Shown piece by piece: positions 22,762-34,065 of a stretch of DNA of 64,000 nt. Position numbers and translations under genes: made by a program. The notes beneath the pieces are model-generated. The model had not been told where the DNA came from, did no database searches, and saw only the letters and a program-made list of their open reading frames with translations. Positions within the stretch are counted from its first letter, which is position 1. Each line of letters starts with the position of its first letter. Source of the stretch: Pegoplata infirma (lineage: Eukaryota > Arthropoda > Insecta > Diptera > Anthomyiidae); assembly GCA_963921195.1 (NCBI GenBank), contig OY992536.1, forward strand, positions 108,154,778-108,218,777, in the 5' to 3' direction.

Positions 22762-23416
22762 CACAGAAAGAAATAAAAAAAAAATTTGAGTAAATTTTTA
22801 ATACTATTGAGTAAAAAATTACTCAATTTTCCACCAGTAAACGATTTAATAGTATTGAGTAAATTTTTAATAAAAATTTATTAAATGTTTGCCAAAAAAA
22901 TTTGAGTAAATTTTTAATTGACACTATTAAGTGCAGGAACAGAACAAGAAGCACCACCTTTTAAAAACAGAACAAGTTTTATTTCACATCGGCGCCGGCC
23001 ACCGGTTTAATCTGCCACACCGTATGGAAAAAGTCGTGCCGGGCTTATTCTGTTTCTACTCTAAAAAAAACAAAGTTTAAAAAAATTTCATATTTTTTTA
23101 CAAAGAAAAAAACATGTTTTTTCAAACTTTACCAAATATATTTTTGTCTTAAAGACATAAAAAAATTTTATAAATATGATTACAAACTTTCATGTATATA
23201 TACAAAAAACTATAAACTAAACGAGAATTAAAAAAACTAAGAAAATTCCAAAAAAAAATTAAAAAAGCTATTAAATTCTTATTAAATTATTTACTCAATT
23301 TGTTTTTAAATTTTTGAGTAAATTTTTAATTGCGTCAATTAAAAAATTACTCAAAACTTTTTTTAAATTTAAACAAGTGATTACTCAAATTGTTTTTCCC
23401 CATATTTTTTTCTGTG
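22762..23416. mobile_element. TA-flanked inverted-repeat element, cacagaaa ends
   Basis: The ends CACAGAAAG/CACAGAAAA are inverted and flanked by TA (22760-22761 and 23417-23418). The interior has many gagtaaatttttaat repeats. It contains a smaller GC-rich insert at 22930-23062. Confidence 0.7.
22930..23062. mobile_element. Small inverted-repeat insert related to 54732-55097
   Basis: The left end agtgcaggaacagaacaag and right end ttattctgtttctactct are inverted. The GC-rich centre holds gccggccaccgg. The same ends bound the element at 54732-55097. Confidence 0.55.
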
Positions 23417-23775
23417 TACTCTCTGGTTTCTGTAAAAGTTTGCAAAAAAAATGCAAAAAAAATATTAAACAATACAATTCAAAAACAATAAAAACTAATT
23501 TTTTCAACAAATCTGAATGAGAAATATTTAATAATATCATATTTTTTAGCATTTTGCAAAAAACGTGCAAAAAAATTGTGTGAATTTTTTTGAGAACAAA
23601 TCAGGTAAAAATAATTAAATTTAAAAAAACGAGTTAAAAGTGTGTATAAAACCATTTTTTCGATTTTGCGAAAACAATGCAAATTTGTATTTAACAAAAA
23701 ATAAAATCAAAAAACAGAAATCTATTAAAAATTCAATAAATTAAAAATGGATACGATTAAAATACCTGATTTGAA

Positions 23776-24240
23776 AATTTAGTGTGAAACCACTCATATA
23801 TAAGTCCCTCTTATTATTTTTTAACATTATCAAAACAGTAAAACAGTAAATCAGGCGTTGTGGTGTAATGGTTAGCGCGTTGGACTATTACACAGAAGGT
23901 CCCGGGTTCGATCCCCGGTGCCGGCAACATCAAAAAATATATGTATGAGTTTTTTCTATCCCTCATACGTATCGCAACGTCCGCCTTCGGTGTTCCCATA
24001 GCAATTAACCCCACCGAAGTAAATTAATGAATCAGGGCTATGAACCAAAAAGCTTCAATAAGTTCGCCAACTCTACATCAAGTGGCGAGCAACAACTGTT
24101 CTAAGACTTATCATCTCGCGCAATTACAGTGTTGCCATGTCTGAAGCCCTTCATCTTTCCCCGCCTTTCATCTCTCTACTATCCCTTTCCAAAGAAAGCA
24201 ACACACTAAAATATAGGAAGTATTTCCTGAGTGTTGCCTC

Positions 24241-24273
<33 letters not shown>

Positions 24274-24560
24274 CGAAATTGATATAAATAAAATTTGTTG
24301 ATTGGAAATTGAGTGTGAAACCCCGCATATAAAACCGCCAAATAGTATTTTTTTTTTAAGAATATCGAAATAGTAACTTCAGAATTGATAATCGAAAGAG
24401 TAAGGTCGAAATAAATACGAATAAAATTTTCAAGTTGGACATTTAGTGCGGAACCACTCATATATTAGAGTAAAATTTGTGAGTTGGAAATTTAGTGTGG
24501 AACCCCTTATATGTAATTCGCTTAATCGTCCTTTGTTGCTTATTTTTTTATATACCGAAA
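23776..24560 (+). repeat. Direct repeats of a gaaatttagtgtg unit, split by a SINE
   Basis: A unit containing gaaatttagtgtggaacc and ctcatatataa recurs near 23776, 24310, 24436 and 24492. The SINE at 23854-24272 separates the first copy from the rest. Confidence 0.65.
23854..24272 (+). mobile_element. tRNA-derived SINE, copy 2 (full length)
   Basis: A tRNA-like head of about 72 bases, with the A box tggtgtaatgg, the B box ggttcgatccc and an intact T-arm stem (ccggg/cccgg), followed by a body of about 320 bases and a pure A tail of about 27 bases. The body matches the SINE at 6254. The intact promoter boxes and long A tail suggest a fairly young insertion. Confidence 0.9.
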
Positions 24561-24572
24561 TTTGTAAGATTC

Positions 24573-25170
24573 CTAATTAAATTCTATAAAACACTTAATA
24601 TTTTATTTTTTTTTCGATTTTAAAGGTTTTTTAAAACCGCGATAACATGGCCTAGAGGCAAATTAAGGCAACCGTTTTACTTGGAATCTTGTTGCATACA
24701 TGTCGCTCTATATTCGACATATGAGTAGTATCAATTCAGTGCAATTCGCAGTATACTTTTATTCCTTTGAAATTATGAATTTTATTAATTTTTATTTTCT
24801 TAATAGCCTATTTGAAAATCCTCTAAAAGTATAACTTTTTTGCATGTGTTTACAGCTTTAACGGTCCAAAAATGTTCCTAACATAATTCTTAATCATGAG
24901 GCATTCAAAAAATTTCGGAGTGTGGACGTTTTATGTATCTTTAAGTGCACCAAACATTGCCTTCAAATTAAAATCATTTTAATTTATTAATTAAACATAT
25001 TTTTGCTTGACTTTGAACCCTTTCTGTAGGAAGGCCCCAAGCTAAAAATAAAAAATAAGTATGGGGTTATATGTAGAATTTTGTTGTCCTTCCATTGGTG
25101 CTACCCGTTTTCAAAATTCGCGGTTTCAGTTTTTGACTTTTTGCCAAGGGCCCCTATATAGCTGCCCCAA
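24573..25170. other. Stretch without assigned feature
   Basis: AT-rich, noncoding. The segment 25163-25175 is inverted relative to 22122-22136 (cattgcacattgggg), linking it to the large inverted-repeat structure. Confidence 0.35.
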
Positions 25171-25175
25171 TGTGC

Positions 25176-26117
25176 ATTGTTGGTTTGACAAATAATGCAA
25201 ACTTTTTATATCGAAAACGCGCTTAATAAACTATAAAAAAAATGTATCAATTTATAATTTTTATGTTAATATTATTTAAGAAATACCTTTAAAAGTGTTT
25301 AAAACAAATTGTCAGCAAATAAAAAGTCATTGGATTTCCCGATAATCCACAAAAAAAAACTTTTTTTACAGCTAGATGAAAAAAAAAAACGCTAGCTTTA
25401 GTCGGAAAATCGCCAAACTGCAACACTTTTTTTTATTTATATCGAACTTAAGGGATTTTTTTGGTTTGATCAAACGTCCAGTTCGATGGCGGACTTAGCA
25501 AAGGGAATTTAAGAGAGGGTTTAACAGAAGAAGGGAGACTTCACATATCTTTAAGTATTGATAGTCTTTGCAAAGATTGATTCATTTAAATCTGTTGATC
25601 AATAGATTTAATTGAACATTTTTAGGCAACAATTTGTTGTGTGTACGTTTGTCGATTAAATTACAATCTACTCTATTTAAATTTTTAAATATATATTATT
25701 TAATCTATTAGATTACAATTAGATCAAAGACTATCAATACTTAAAGATATGTGAAGTCTCCCTTCTTCTGTTAAACCCTCTCTTAAATTCCCTTTGCTAA
25801 GTCCGCCATCGAACTGGACGTTTGATCAAACCAAAAAAAATCCCTTAAGTTCGATATAAACAAAAAAAAAGTGTTGCAGTTTGTCGATTTTCTGACTTAA
25901 GCTAGCGTTTTTTTTTCATCTAGCTGTAAAAAAAGTTTTTTTTGTGGATTATCAGGAAATCCAATGACTTTTTATTTGCTGACAATTTGTTTTAAACACT
26001 TTTAAAGGTATTTCTTAAATAATATAAACATAAAAATTATAAATTGATACATTTTTTCAAAATTTATTAAGCGCTTTTTCGATATAAAAAGTTAGCATTA
26101 TTTGTCAAACCAACAAT
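25176..26117. repeat. Large palindrome, arms of about 400 bp
   Basis: The left arm (25176-25575) and right arm (about 25722-26117) are inverted copies with few differences, for example atctttaagtattgatagtc and its inverse, separated by about 145 bases. No open frame. Such close arms would form a hairpin in single-stranded DNA or RNA. Confidence 0.9.
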
Positions 26118-26118
26118 G

Positions 26119-26214
26119 TTAATTTAACATTATCGTATTTTCCTCGTCTAACAGTTTTCGTACCTTCTGTTAAAAAGTTCCAAAATATTAAGAGCGGGAG
26201 ACAAAGAGCTTGAT
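26119..26214 (-). repeat. Long inverted repeat, right arm
   Basis: Inverse of 22019-22118. It ends about 475 bases before the guanylate kinase start. Confidence 0.7.
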
Positions 26215-26216
26215 TA

Positions 26217-26689
26217 GATTAACCTTGTAATATAGTTAAAACTAAATTATAAGATCAGTGAAAATTGCTTCGAAGATATATTTTAATAAGTTGCTATAAA
26301 TCTTATAATTTAGATGGAGTTTATAATAAATATTTTGTTGCATTTTAAAAGTTCTTATTAAAATTTTTTTATTATTATAATTATTTTAACAAAATTAATC
26401 ATATCACACATTATAATTTCGCTTCATTTCATTTTGTTTTTTGGCATTTGTTCTTTAGCTTTTTCGCATTAAAAAAAAAATTAAATTTGCACTACAACTA
26501 GAAATATGTTCTTGTTCTATTTTGTCTTCTCTTTTTTATTATTCTAGTACGTAGTTGCACCATTAACAAAACTGCAACAAACCACCAACACCATTAACAA
26601 ATCAAATAAGAATATTTTATAAAAAAATATTTAAATTCACAAAAAATTTCACTTCCGTTTCCCACACACTCAGCGAATAATTTTTAATA
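26217..26689 (+). promoter_or_regulatory. Upstream region of guanylate kinase
   Basis: AT-rich sequence between an inverted-repeat arm (ending near 26214) and the kinase start. It probably contains the promoter and 5' UTR. No TATA box or initiator could be assigned with confidence. A pyrimidine tract ending attctag near 26545 and a cactcag near 26672 could be splice acceptors of a 5' UTR intron, but they are only motif matches. Confidence 0.35.
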
Positions 26690-27346
26690 ATGATTAGCAT
26701 TCTTTTTATTGCAAATAGACTTTTAAGCACTATGGTGGTTAAACGGGGACCAAGACCAGTAGTCGTATGTGGACCTTCGGGTTCTGGCAAAAGTACCCTA
26801 TTGAATAGACTCTTTAAGGAATTCCCCAATACCTTTGGATTCAGTGTATCGCACACTACTCGCAAACCTCGACCTGGTGAAGAAGATGGTGTTCATTATA
26901 ATTTCGTTAGCCGCGAGGATATGGAAAAGGCGGTAGCAAATGATGAATTTATCGAATCGGCTACATTTAGTGGCAACATGTATGGCACCAGCAAAGAGGC
27001 CGTAAGAAAAGTACAAAATGCCGGTAAAGTTTGTATTTTAGATATTGAACCTCAAGGTGTGGAACAGGTTAAGAAAACCGATTTGGAACCCATATTAATT
27101 TACAATAACCCACCGTCGATCGAGGCCTTGGAACAACGTTTACGTAAACGTAATACCGAAACGGAAGAAACTTTAAAGAGACGTTTAGAGGCGGCTGTCG
27201 GTGAAATTGCTTATGGTCTAACACCGGGTAACTTTCAAAAGGTTATACATAATATTGATATTGATCAGGCCTATGATGAATTCCGTGAATTTATTGTGGC
27301 CGAATTGAAGGCTCAAGAAGCTGCTGGTATTACCATAACTTGGTAA
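26690..27346 (+). CDS. GUK1: Guanylate kinase (GMP kinase)
   Basis: The 218-residue open frame encodes a guanylate kinase, which transfers phosphate from ATP to GMP or dGMP in purine nucleotide synthesis and salvage. Seen directly: the Walker A loop GPSGSGKST (residues 28-36), the GMP-binding segment with S54, T57, R58, R61 and Y70 in the form SxTTRxPRxGE, the IES...YGTS segment (88-101), an LDIEPQGV segment (117-124), and the arginine-rich lid near residues 150-165. Cytosolic family members have about 200 residues, so length and domain are complete. Two starts are possible: Met1 (context aataATG) and Met15 at 26732 (context cactATGg). The first 14 residues are hydrophobic with one arginine and no acidic residue, which could be a weak organelle-targeting leader or simply an extension. 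Coding GC is well above the flanks. No intron lies inside the frame, but a 5' noncoding exon upstream cannot be excluded. Neighbours on both sides are transposons, so context adds nothing. Confidence 0.96.
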   Translation: MISILFIANRLLSTMVVKRGPRPVVVCGPSGSGKSTLLNRLFKEFPNTFGFSVSHTTRKPRPGEEDGVHYNFVSREDMEKAVANDEFIESATFSGNMYGTSKEAVRKVQNAGKVCILDIEPQGVEQVKKTDLEPILIYNNPPSIEALEQRLRKRNTETEETLKRRLEAAVGEIAYGLTPGNFQKVIHNIDIDQAYDEFREFIVAELKAQEAAGITITW

Positions 27347-27559
27347 TAGAAATCGAATTCTGTGGATAGTCTCTACTTTGGAAAAATGCATTTTTTGCGT
27401 GTTTAATTTTTAATTTTTAAGATTTAAAACATAAAAAGAAACTTGTAGTGAAATTGTTGTTGATATTCAACATGTTTGAATATTTTTAGAAAAAAAAAAT
27501 GCAATTAAATTTAATTTAATTTTATTTATATTTTAATATTTTTATTTTATGATTTTTTA

Positions 27560-27565
27560 AATAAA
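27560..27565 (+). terminator. Polyadenylation signal of the guanylate kinase gene
   Basis: An AATAAA hexamer lies about 215 bases after the stop codon, followed by a T-rich stretch. It is the first canonical signal downstream and gives a plausible short 3' UTR. The next 70 bases run into the CAC-ended element at 27635. Confidence 0.6.
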
Positions 27566-27634
27566 ATTTTCTTTTTTTTGTGCAAAATACATAATTGGTA
27601 GTTTAGTTTTATTTACAATATAAGAATAAAATAA

Positions 27635-28392
27635 CACTGTGCAACACGATTTTGTATCTTGGATGGGACAAAAAAAAAAATTAAAGTATACCAACATTTT
27701 TGAAAACTTAGCTCGAGTTCTTTTTTTATGGCCCACTTAAGTTTTTTAATTTTTTTCAAAGGCGTTCTGAATAAGTAAAAAAATAAGTATGTATTAAATC
27801 TAATTCTGACGAAAAAAATTTTAGGACATGTCTTCACGCCTTGATCGTGTTCTAGGAGGATATTTGAAAAAAGGTCCTAAAAATGAGAGATAGAGGTTCA
27901 AAATGTTCTAAGAAAAGAACCGCCATCAAATTCCACTAAAGACATGTATTGTAATTTAGGTCAAAAGTAGATTTATAACATTTTTTTCGACTTATTTCAC
28001 ACGACTTTGATGAAAAATAATTTAATAGTATGTGATAATTTATAATTTTACTCTTTTAAGCATTTTGCACTTTTCGCACGAACTTTTTTTCTTCGGCAAC
28101 TCCTAGTGAAATTTGATACAGAAATTGTTTGTAGATCATTTTAACCCTTTAAACGCACGTTGTATTGGTGTTCTATGAGGATATTTGAAAAAAGGACCAA
28201 AATGATCTCTAAAAATGGGAGATAGATAGGTTAATATATTTTTGGACTTTTTCAAAACGCCTTTGAAAAAAATTTAAAAACTTCAGTGGGCCATAAAAAA
28301 AGAACTTGAGCTAAGCTTTCAAAACCCTTCACGGGTTTTGTTCTTCAAATGGTGTACTCATTTTTTTTAGTCCCCAAATTTGTTGCACAGTG
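27635..28392. mobile_element. CAC-ended element, cactgtgcaaca, TAA target
   Basis: The ends CACTGTGCAACA are inverted and TAA flanks both sides (27632-27634 and 28393-28395). An inner inverted pair (atggcccactt and its inverse) lies at about 27726 and 28290. 758 bases, no transposase. It is the nearest element downstream of the kinase gene. Confidence 0.85.
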
Positions 28393-28856
28393 TAATCAAT
28401 AATGAAGAAAAAAATAATTTCACTGTTCGACACCAGAAAACTCCCAGTAAAACAGCTTACATATCCTTATAGATCTTTGTCTCCTGAATTCAAATCTGTC
28501 ATTCAAATTGTAGTACGTACCGTTTTTAAAATATTCAATGTTCAAAAGGAAAAAAGTGCTAACTTCGAATATTTTTTTGTCGAGTGCTTTTGCATTGCTT
28601 TCGCAAAATGGGACTTCATAAAATATATCTCATGATTCCAAAACAGCAAAATTTTTCTAGCACGTTCCGTCTTCGAGATATTCACGTTTTAAAATTTGAA
28701 AACCGAATCCAAGTTTCATTTGTTCCATGAAACTGGAGTCATTAAAGTTCCTGTCAATGAAAACTTACTTAGAAATAATGAAAATATTCATAGAATGTGT
28801 TTTTTAAATTTAATTTACGTGATTGTAGTAAACAAGGTAGAAAAATACACTTTCCC

Positions 28857-29885
28857 TTTTATACTCTTCAACCACGGTATGTAGGTATACTTTGTCATTC
28901 CGTGAGTAACGCATTAAAATATCGGTCTTAGACTTCAGAAAGTATATATATTTATGATCGGTTAACAATTCTAAGACATTCTAGCGATACAAATCTGTCT
29001 GTTGTTAACACAATGCTGTTCAAAATAAAAGAGCTAGACTTACGAAGTTTGGCACGAGTATGTCATATACTCCTAGACAGCTTAAGTTCGTAAATGACCA
29101 GGGGAAAAATGGTCCTCCTTAAAGAACTTAACCAACCTCTGAAAAACAAAATTTATTTACATGATTTTTTTTGTGTTTTTGTTATTATATTATAAAATCG
29201 ATATACTTACTTAAATTGTAATACATTTAGTGTTTATAAACCGGTTAACCGGAAAACCGGTTTTTTTTCCCCAAAATTTCGGTTTTTTTTGCAAACCGGT
29301 TAACCGAAATTGAAAAATTCCGGTGCACCGAAAACCGCTTTTTTTCTGTCTGTTAACCGGGTTTTTTAAATACATTCAAACGGAATATTTTGCAAATATT
29401 AAGGGTTTGCATTTTTTTTTATATTTTCAAAATTTCATTAAAAACACCTTGAAAATCCGTGGTAAAGGAAGTATAAAATACTTTTTGTCTTCAAGAAGCA
29501 ATTTTCCAAATAAGAATTTTAATCTGGTAAATAATAAAAATAATTTTTGCTCAACAAATGTAACATTTGTATGCCATATTACGTTCATAGACCTGCGCTT
29601 GGACCAAGGGGGTTAGGAAATTCGATTTTTTTTAGGCCGTCCCCCTTTGGGGGCGTGGTTATAGAAATTAATTAAAAATAGCGATCAAAATTTATTAATT
29701 AAGCGGAAATATCATAAACAAATAATTTGTTAACATACAAAGCGGGGGTACAGGTGTCCCCCACCAACTACACCGATCCCCCCCACCAAAAAAAAGACGC
29801 CCCTGCGATTTTTTTTTAATTTTAAACGTGTTGGAGGGTATAAAAGATTCGGCACAGCCGAATTTAACACTCTTACTTGTTTTTT
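28857..29885 (+). repeat. Dispersed repeat with accggtt-rich insert
   Basis: Starts near the atactcttcaaccacggtat block with gtcattccg, and ends ggagggtataaaagattcgg plus cacagccg. The inner segment 29240-29350 is rich in aaccggttaacc palindromes and looks like a separate insertion. Confidence 0.75.
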
Positions 29886-30092
29886 TCTAAATTTTCCACG
29901 TTTTAATAAACAAACGTAACACTAATGATAGGTGTCATAAAAACCACTGTTTCATAAACAAGGTTGGATTAGGGTTGGTTTTCGAAATTTCGAAATCCTC
30001 GAATAGAATGGAAAAAAGAGGAGTTCAAAGTTAGTACTGTTAGTACCACTGGATTCAGGGTAATAAAACAAATTTAGCAATAATATCAACAG

Positions 30093-30685
30093 ATTTTTTT
30101 ATCAATAATATCAAGTTGATCGATACCCACTCAGAATAACGGTATTTGGCTATTGTACCGTAACCAATAAGGATATGGGCATTTTTAAAAGCGATTATGA
30201 AAGTAGAGGAAATTTCTAGTATTTTTGATGTGTTACATCGTGTTTGTACCGGTTCATTTTCGTTATATAGGCCAATACCTTTAAAATACCGTTTCAAACG
30301 GTATTAAGGGCAGTTTACACGTTAACTACCCTTGACTACCCTTATCTACTATTTCCCAGTATTGGTGATACGGTTTGCCGGGTTTAAATAATTTTGTATG
30401 AAAAATTATTTGAATTTGACAATTGCTATCCTCCAATACTGGGAAATAGTAGATAAGGGTAGTCAAGGGTAGTTAACGTGTAAATCAAGCTTTATAAAGG
30501 TATCGACCTATATTTCGAAAAGTAACCGGTACAAACACGAAGTAACACATCAAAAATATTAGAAAATTTATTGACTTTCATAATCGCTTTTAAAAATGTC
30601 CATATCTTTATTGGTTGCGGTACAATAGCCAAATACCGTTATTTTGGGTGGGTATCGATTGCCAACCTTGATATCAACAGATATT
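30093..30685. mobile_element. Fold-back element with a nested hairpin element
   Basis: Arms of about 200 bases (gatacccac, a tttggctattgtaccg block and gtgttac blocks) are inverted. In the centre, 30311-30486 is a second, near-perfect palindrome with arms of about 55 bases (ttaactacccttgactaccc). Confidence 0.8.
30311..30486. mobile_element. Nested palindromic miniature element
   Basis: The arm tttacacgttaactaccctt and the following bases to ccagtattgg are inverted with almost no mismatches. It is younger than the surrounding fold-back. Confidence 0.8.
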
Positions 30686-30693
30686 GTGCTCGA

Positions 30694-30986
30694 TTCGGAA
30701 GTACTCTTTCACCATTCACCTAATTTATAAAAATTTGATATACCCAATTTTGATATACCCAATTCACACCTGAGGTGAAATCTCGTTCGAATGAGATTTC
30801 GACCATATGGACCATGTGATCGAAATCTCGTTCGAACGAGATTTCACCTTAGGTGTGAATAGACCTTTACTATTAAAAATCTAGTTAATATATTCAGTAA
30901 TTACGAAAAATTTCAAAATCTTAAAATTCGAAAGGATATCAAATTTAAGGTAAATGGTAAAAGAGTACTCCCAAATCGAGCACGTT
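30694..30986. mobile_element. gtgctcgattcgg miniature element, copy 2, interrupted
   Basis: Same ends as 3245-3456. A palindrome of about 110 bases (about 30755-30870, cacacctgaggtgaaat with ctcgttcgaa arms) is inserted in the middle. A shorter relative of that palindrome is at 39208-39268. Confidence 0.75.
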
Positions 30987-31204
30987 AATTTAAAAACTAT
31001 CGAAGCCTCAGCGCTTTTAAAATATATATTTTTCATGTTGGTAGTATGCAAATTTACAAAATTGTGTTAAAGTTTTTCTGTAATGTTTTATTTTCTTTTT
31101 AAATGCAACAATTGTTAAAAAATCTACTTACACTAATGATTTTTCTTTTATTTTTGGCTCGACTTACAAAAGTTAATTTACATGATAATTTTATTATCAT
31201 GCAA

Positions 31205-31543
31205 CACAGATGGGACTAGTTAATTAAGTGAAGCAAATAATTGTAGATTTCTTTACACTTTACCAATTTTGTATGCAAAATCAACTTAAAATGAAAGTTG
31301 AAACTTGGGTAAATGAGTCCAAATCCTGGGATTATTTTACTTATATAATTGATTAAATGAAGAAAACTGTTCTCCGTTAAAGTAGAGTGTACTTTTATCA
31401 GTTGTAGTTTTACTAGAATTTGTTGTTTTTTTTTTAACGGAAATTGTCATTGACCTCAAAACAACTTCATTCACCTACCAAAAACTTTTTGAGAGTACTT
31501 TTTAGTTCCAACCAATGATAATTAAAAATTCCCATCTATGCCA
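31205..31543. mobile_element. Probable relative of the 16203 hAT-like element
   Basis: The ends cagatgggactagttaatta and aaaaattcccatctatg are inverted and resemble 16203-16856. No clear target duplication. Confidence 0.5.
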
Positions 31544-32577
31544 TAAATGAATTTACAAGTTTTCTTTTATTGAATGATGGACGTATGAATGAATAATGAA
31601 TGTTTGGTCATGGTTAAAAAAACATGTAACCATATAAATTTAGAATGCTTGACTGGTAATCCGATATTTAGACATTATTCCCTATTAACACAGTTTAACA
31701 AAAGAATACATTTCGCAATTAAACATTAAAAAAATATAATAAAATGCAAACATGTTCGGTAACTAGGGTAGCACTTACTTGTTTAAGCTTTGGATTTTAT
31801 TCTCGAATTAAAAATTTTGGAAGTATCGGAAATATAAAAAAAAAAATTGGTCTAATCTGATATGTTGGTGGTTTATAAATCAGATTCAACCACAAAAAAC
31901 TTGATAAATAAAGGTGGGTAAGTTGCTCAGTTTTCACGTGAAAATCTGTCAAACTCCATATAATTAAAAATATTTTATGTATGCTGATGCACGAAACATA
32001 ACCAAACATATGACTGTCAAGTTTTCGCTACAAATTAGTTGATGTTTCGAAAAATTTTTTTTCACCAGTGAACAACTTAGCTTTAGGGGAAAAATTTCGA
32101 AGTCAATAGCGATTGATATTCTAGCCACTCTAGCAACATCTTTCCAAATTGATTGTACGGTCTCAAGAGTTTTGATCACTTTTGACTCCGCGAATTAGCC
32201 TCTACATCTAATAAATTTTGGCATAAGTTTCTATTTTGAAAGCTCTTTAAAGCTTTACACCATCTTATGGTTGATTTTGATCAAAATCGATAAAAAAATC
32301 TTTTAAAACTGTTTTTCTTTTTTTAGTTTCTAATTATGTTTCATCTTATTAATTACTTTGTCCTTATATTTGAGTGCCTCCCTAATGTACATCATTCATT
32401 AAATTTAGTACACTAACAGTAAAAGTACTTGTTCATACGTATACTAGTTGTTTCAATTGAGTTGTAAAATGCTTAAGTGCTGGAAAAAGTTAAACAAAAT
32501 ACATGAAATTGTTTAATGTAAATTTAAAAAAGCAACAGCGCTTTATTCGCCATCGTCGAATTACATATACCCTGCAA
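31544..32577. other. Stretch without assigned feature
   Basis: AT-rich, noncoding, no repeat ends recognised. May be low-copy host DNA. Confidence 0.35.
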
Positions 32578-32735
32578 CACTTTTCTTTAACAAGGTCTAA
32601 TTCGAAGATTCCATTTCTTTTTAGTTACAATTGATCTTTTCCGAATTAGATTTTTTTTTATCGAATTACAATTAATCTTTTTCGAATTACAATTGATATT
32701 TTTCAAATTACAATGAGAATTTTTAAGATTTTCGT
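32578..32735. repeat. Short tandem repeat, gaattacaattgat type
   Basis: Units of about 20-28 bases around tttcgaattacaattgat. A longer array of the same type lies at 60708-61020, and looser relatives are at 55650-55840. Confidence 0.7.
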
Positions 32736-32790
32736 TACCAGTCATGGCAACCGAAATATGGCTGTGACAACTGCAAGAAGGTTGTGATAA

Positions 32791-33599
32791 CACTCAACAA
32801 ATTATGTCATTAACTGTTTGTAGTTTATTTAAAAAGTTTTCCGTTTAGTCGTTTTTAAAAGAAAAAACATTTGTTTGATGTTCAGTTTTTATTAATGACT
32901 ACTTCAGTCCTTTGTTTCAAAAATAACAGACTAAAAAATAAAGACTTTCATTTACATTTAATTTTTAAAGTCATTTATTTTTGTTCTGTAAGTAAAAACT
33001 ACTGATTATTCTTTTGATTTTTAAGGATTTGTGTAATTTTTTTTAAAATTGTTGGTATTTTTTAATGAAATATCATTAGTTTTTACCTACACAAGTCAGT
33101 TATTTTTTTGTAGAAAAAAAATCAAAAAATTATTTATAGAAATGTAAAAATATGTTTGTATCAAGTGACTTTGGCACGATGGGTAGAGTGTCTGGCCAGA
33201 ATGTAGTTGATTGCGGGATCGATTCCCCAAAATTTTATTAAAAAATTAAAAAAAAAATATTTCAATAAAAAATTGTAAAAAATTACCTACGAAATCATTA
33301 ATTTTTATTGTTTTCGTAGGTTATTTTTTTGAAATTTGTTGGTAAAAATAACAGAACTATCATTAATTTTTAATGTTTTCGTTGGTTATTTTTTTCGAAT
33401 TTGTTGGTAAAATAGAGTGAAAAACCCGTAATTTTTTAATGTTTAATGTTATTTATTTTAGAAAATTTTGTCAACAGTAAAAAATAAATGATGATGTTTG
33501 TTAAAACAAATGAATAATTACTGGGATGGTTTTCAATTGTTTATTCACTGGTTTTAAGTGTGTTTTTCATTTGTTTTTGCCTACAAAATATTTTGAGTG
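32791..33599. mobile_element. Inverted-repeat element, cactcaacaaattatgt end
   Basis: The left end cactcaacaaattatgt and right end acaaaatattttgagtg are inverted. The flanks are aa rather than TA. It resembles 22137-22533. It contains a tRNA-like segment at 33174-33240. Confidence 0.6.
33174..33240 (+). mobile_element. tRNA-like SINE head
   Basis: A box tggcacgatgg and B box gggatcgattcc at tRNA spacing, followed by an A/T-rich tail. It is a remnant, not a functional tRNA, because the acceptor stem does not pair. Confidence 0.5.
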
Positions 33600-33609
33600 A
33601 ACCGTATTG

Positions 33610-34065
33610 CAGCGGTAACAACCAAACAACAAGTCTCCGGGGCCGACGAAATTACTGCACTCATACTTAATTTTCGATGCTTGTACCTAGAGTCTTCCTC
33701 TCTTGCTGGAAGGTGGCTAATGTTCAGCCCTTCTAAAAAAGAGTGAGGCGACTAACAACTGCCGAAGGGTTTTTCTGATCGACAGTATGAAAGTAAAGTG
33801 GTGGCTCTGGATATTTCCAATGCATTTGAAAGTGTGTGGCACGGCGTATCTGTATCAAAGCTTTTTGCATTTGATATCGGTGCTGATTTCTCTCGAGTTT
33901 TCTCGGAAACCGCAAGTGTTATTATAGATGGTATTTCATCCAAAGAGTTTCGGATTAATTCAGGTGCACCACAAGCTTCCGTTCTTTCTCTTACCCTCTT
34001 TCTTAATATTCTTAACGATATTCTTAGTCAAACATTCCATCCTATATACTCTTATGCAAATGACA
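33610..34065 (+). mobile_element. LINE family B, reverse transcriptase fragment
   Basis: Contains the RT blocks VALDISNAFESVWH, INSGAPQASVLSLTLF and IYSYANDS (degraded YADD), after a frame-broken SPGADE-like block near 33640. A non-LTR retrotransposon of the CR1/Jockey-like RT type, without a visible RNase H. It meets the 3' end of a minus-strand LINE at about 34065. Confidence 0.85.

Noticed and set aside
23385..23697. Two overlapping minus-strand frames
   Set aside because: Phenylalanine- and leucine-rich readings of A/T repeats at the right end of the 22762-23416 element, with no protein family features.
23854..23926. Possible tRNA gene
   Set aside because: The T arm is perfect, but the 5' and 3' ends do not form an acceptor stem, and the head is followed by a SINE body and a 27-base A tail.
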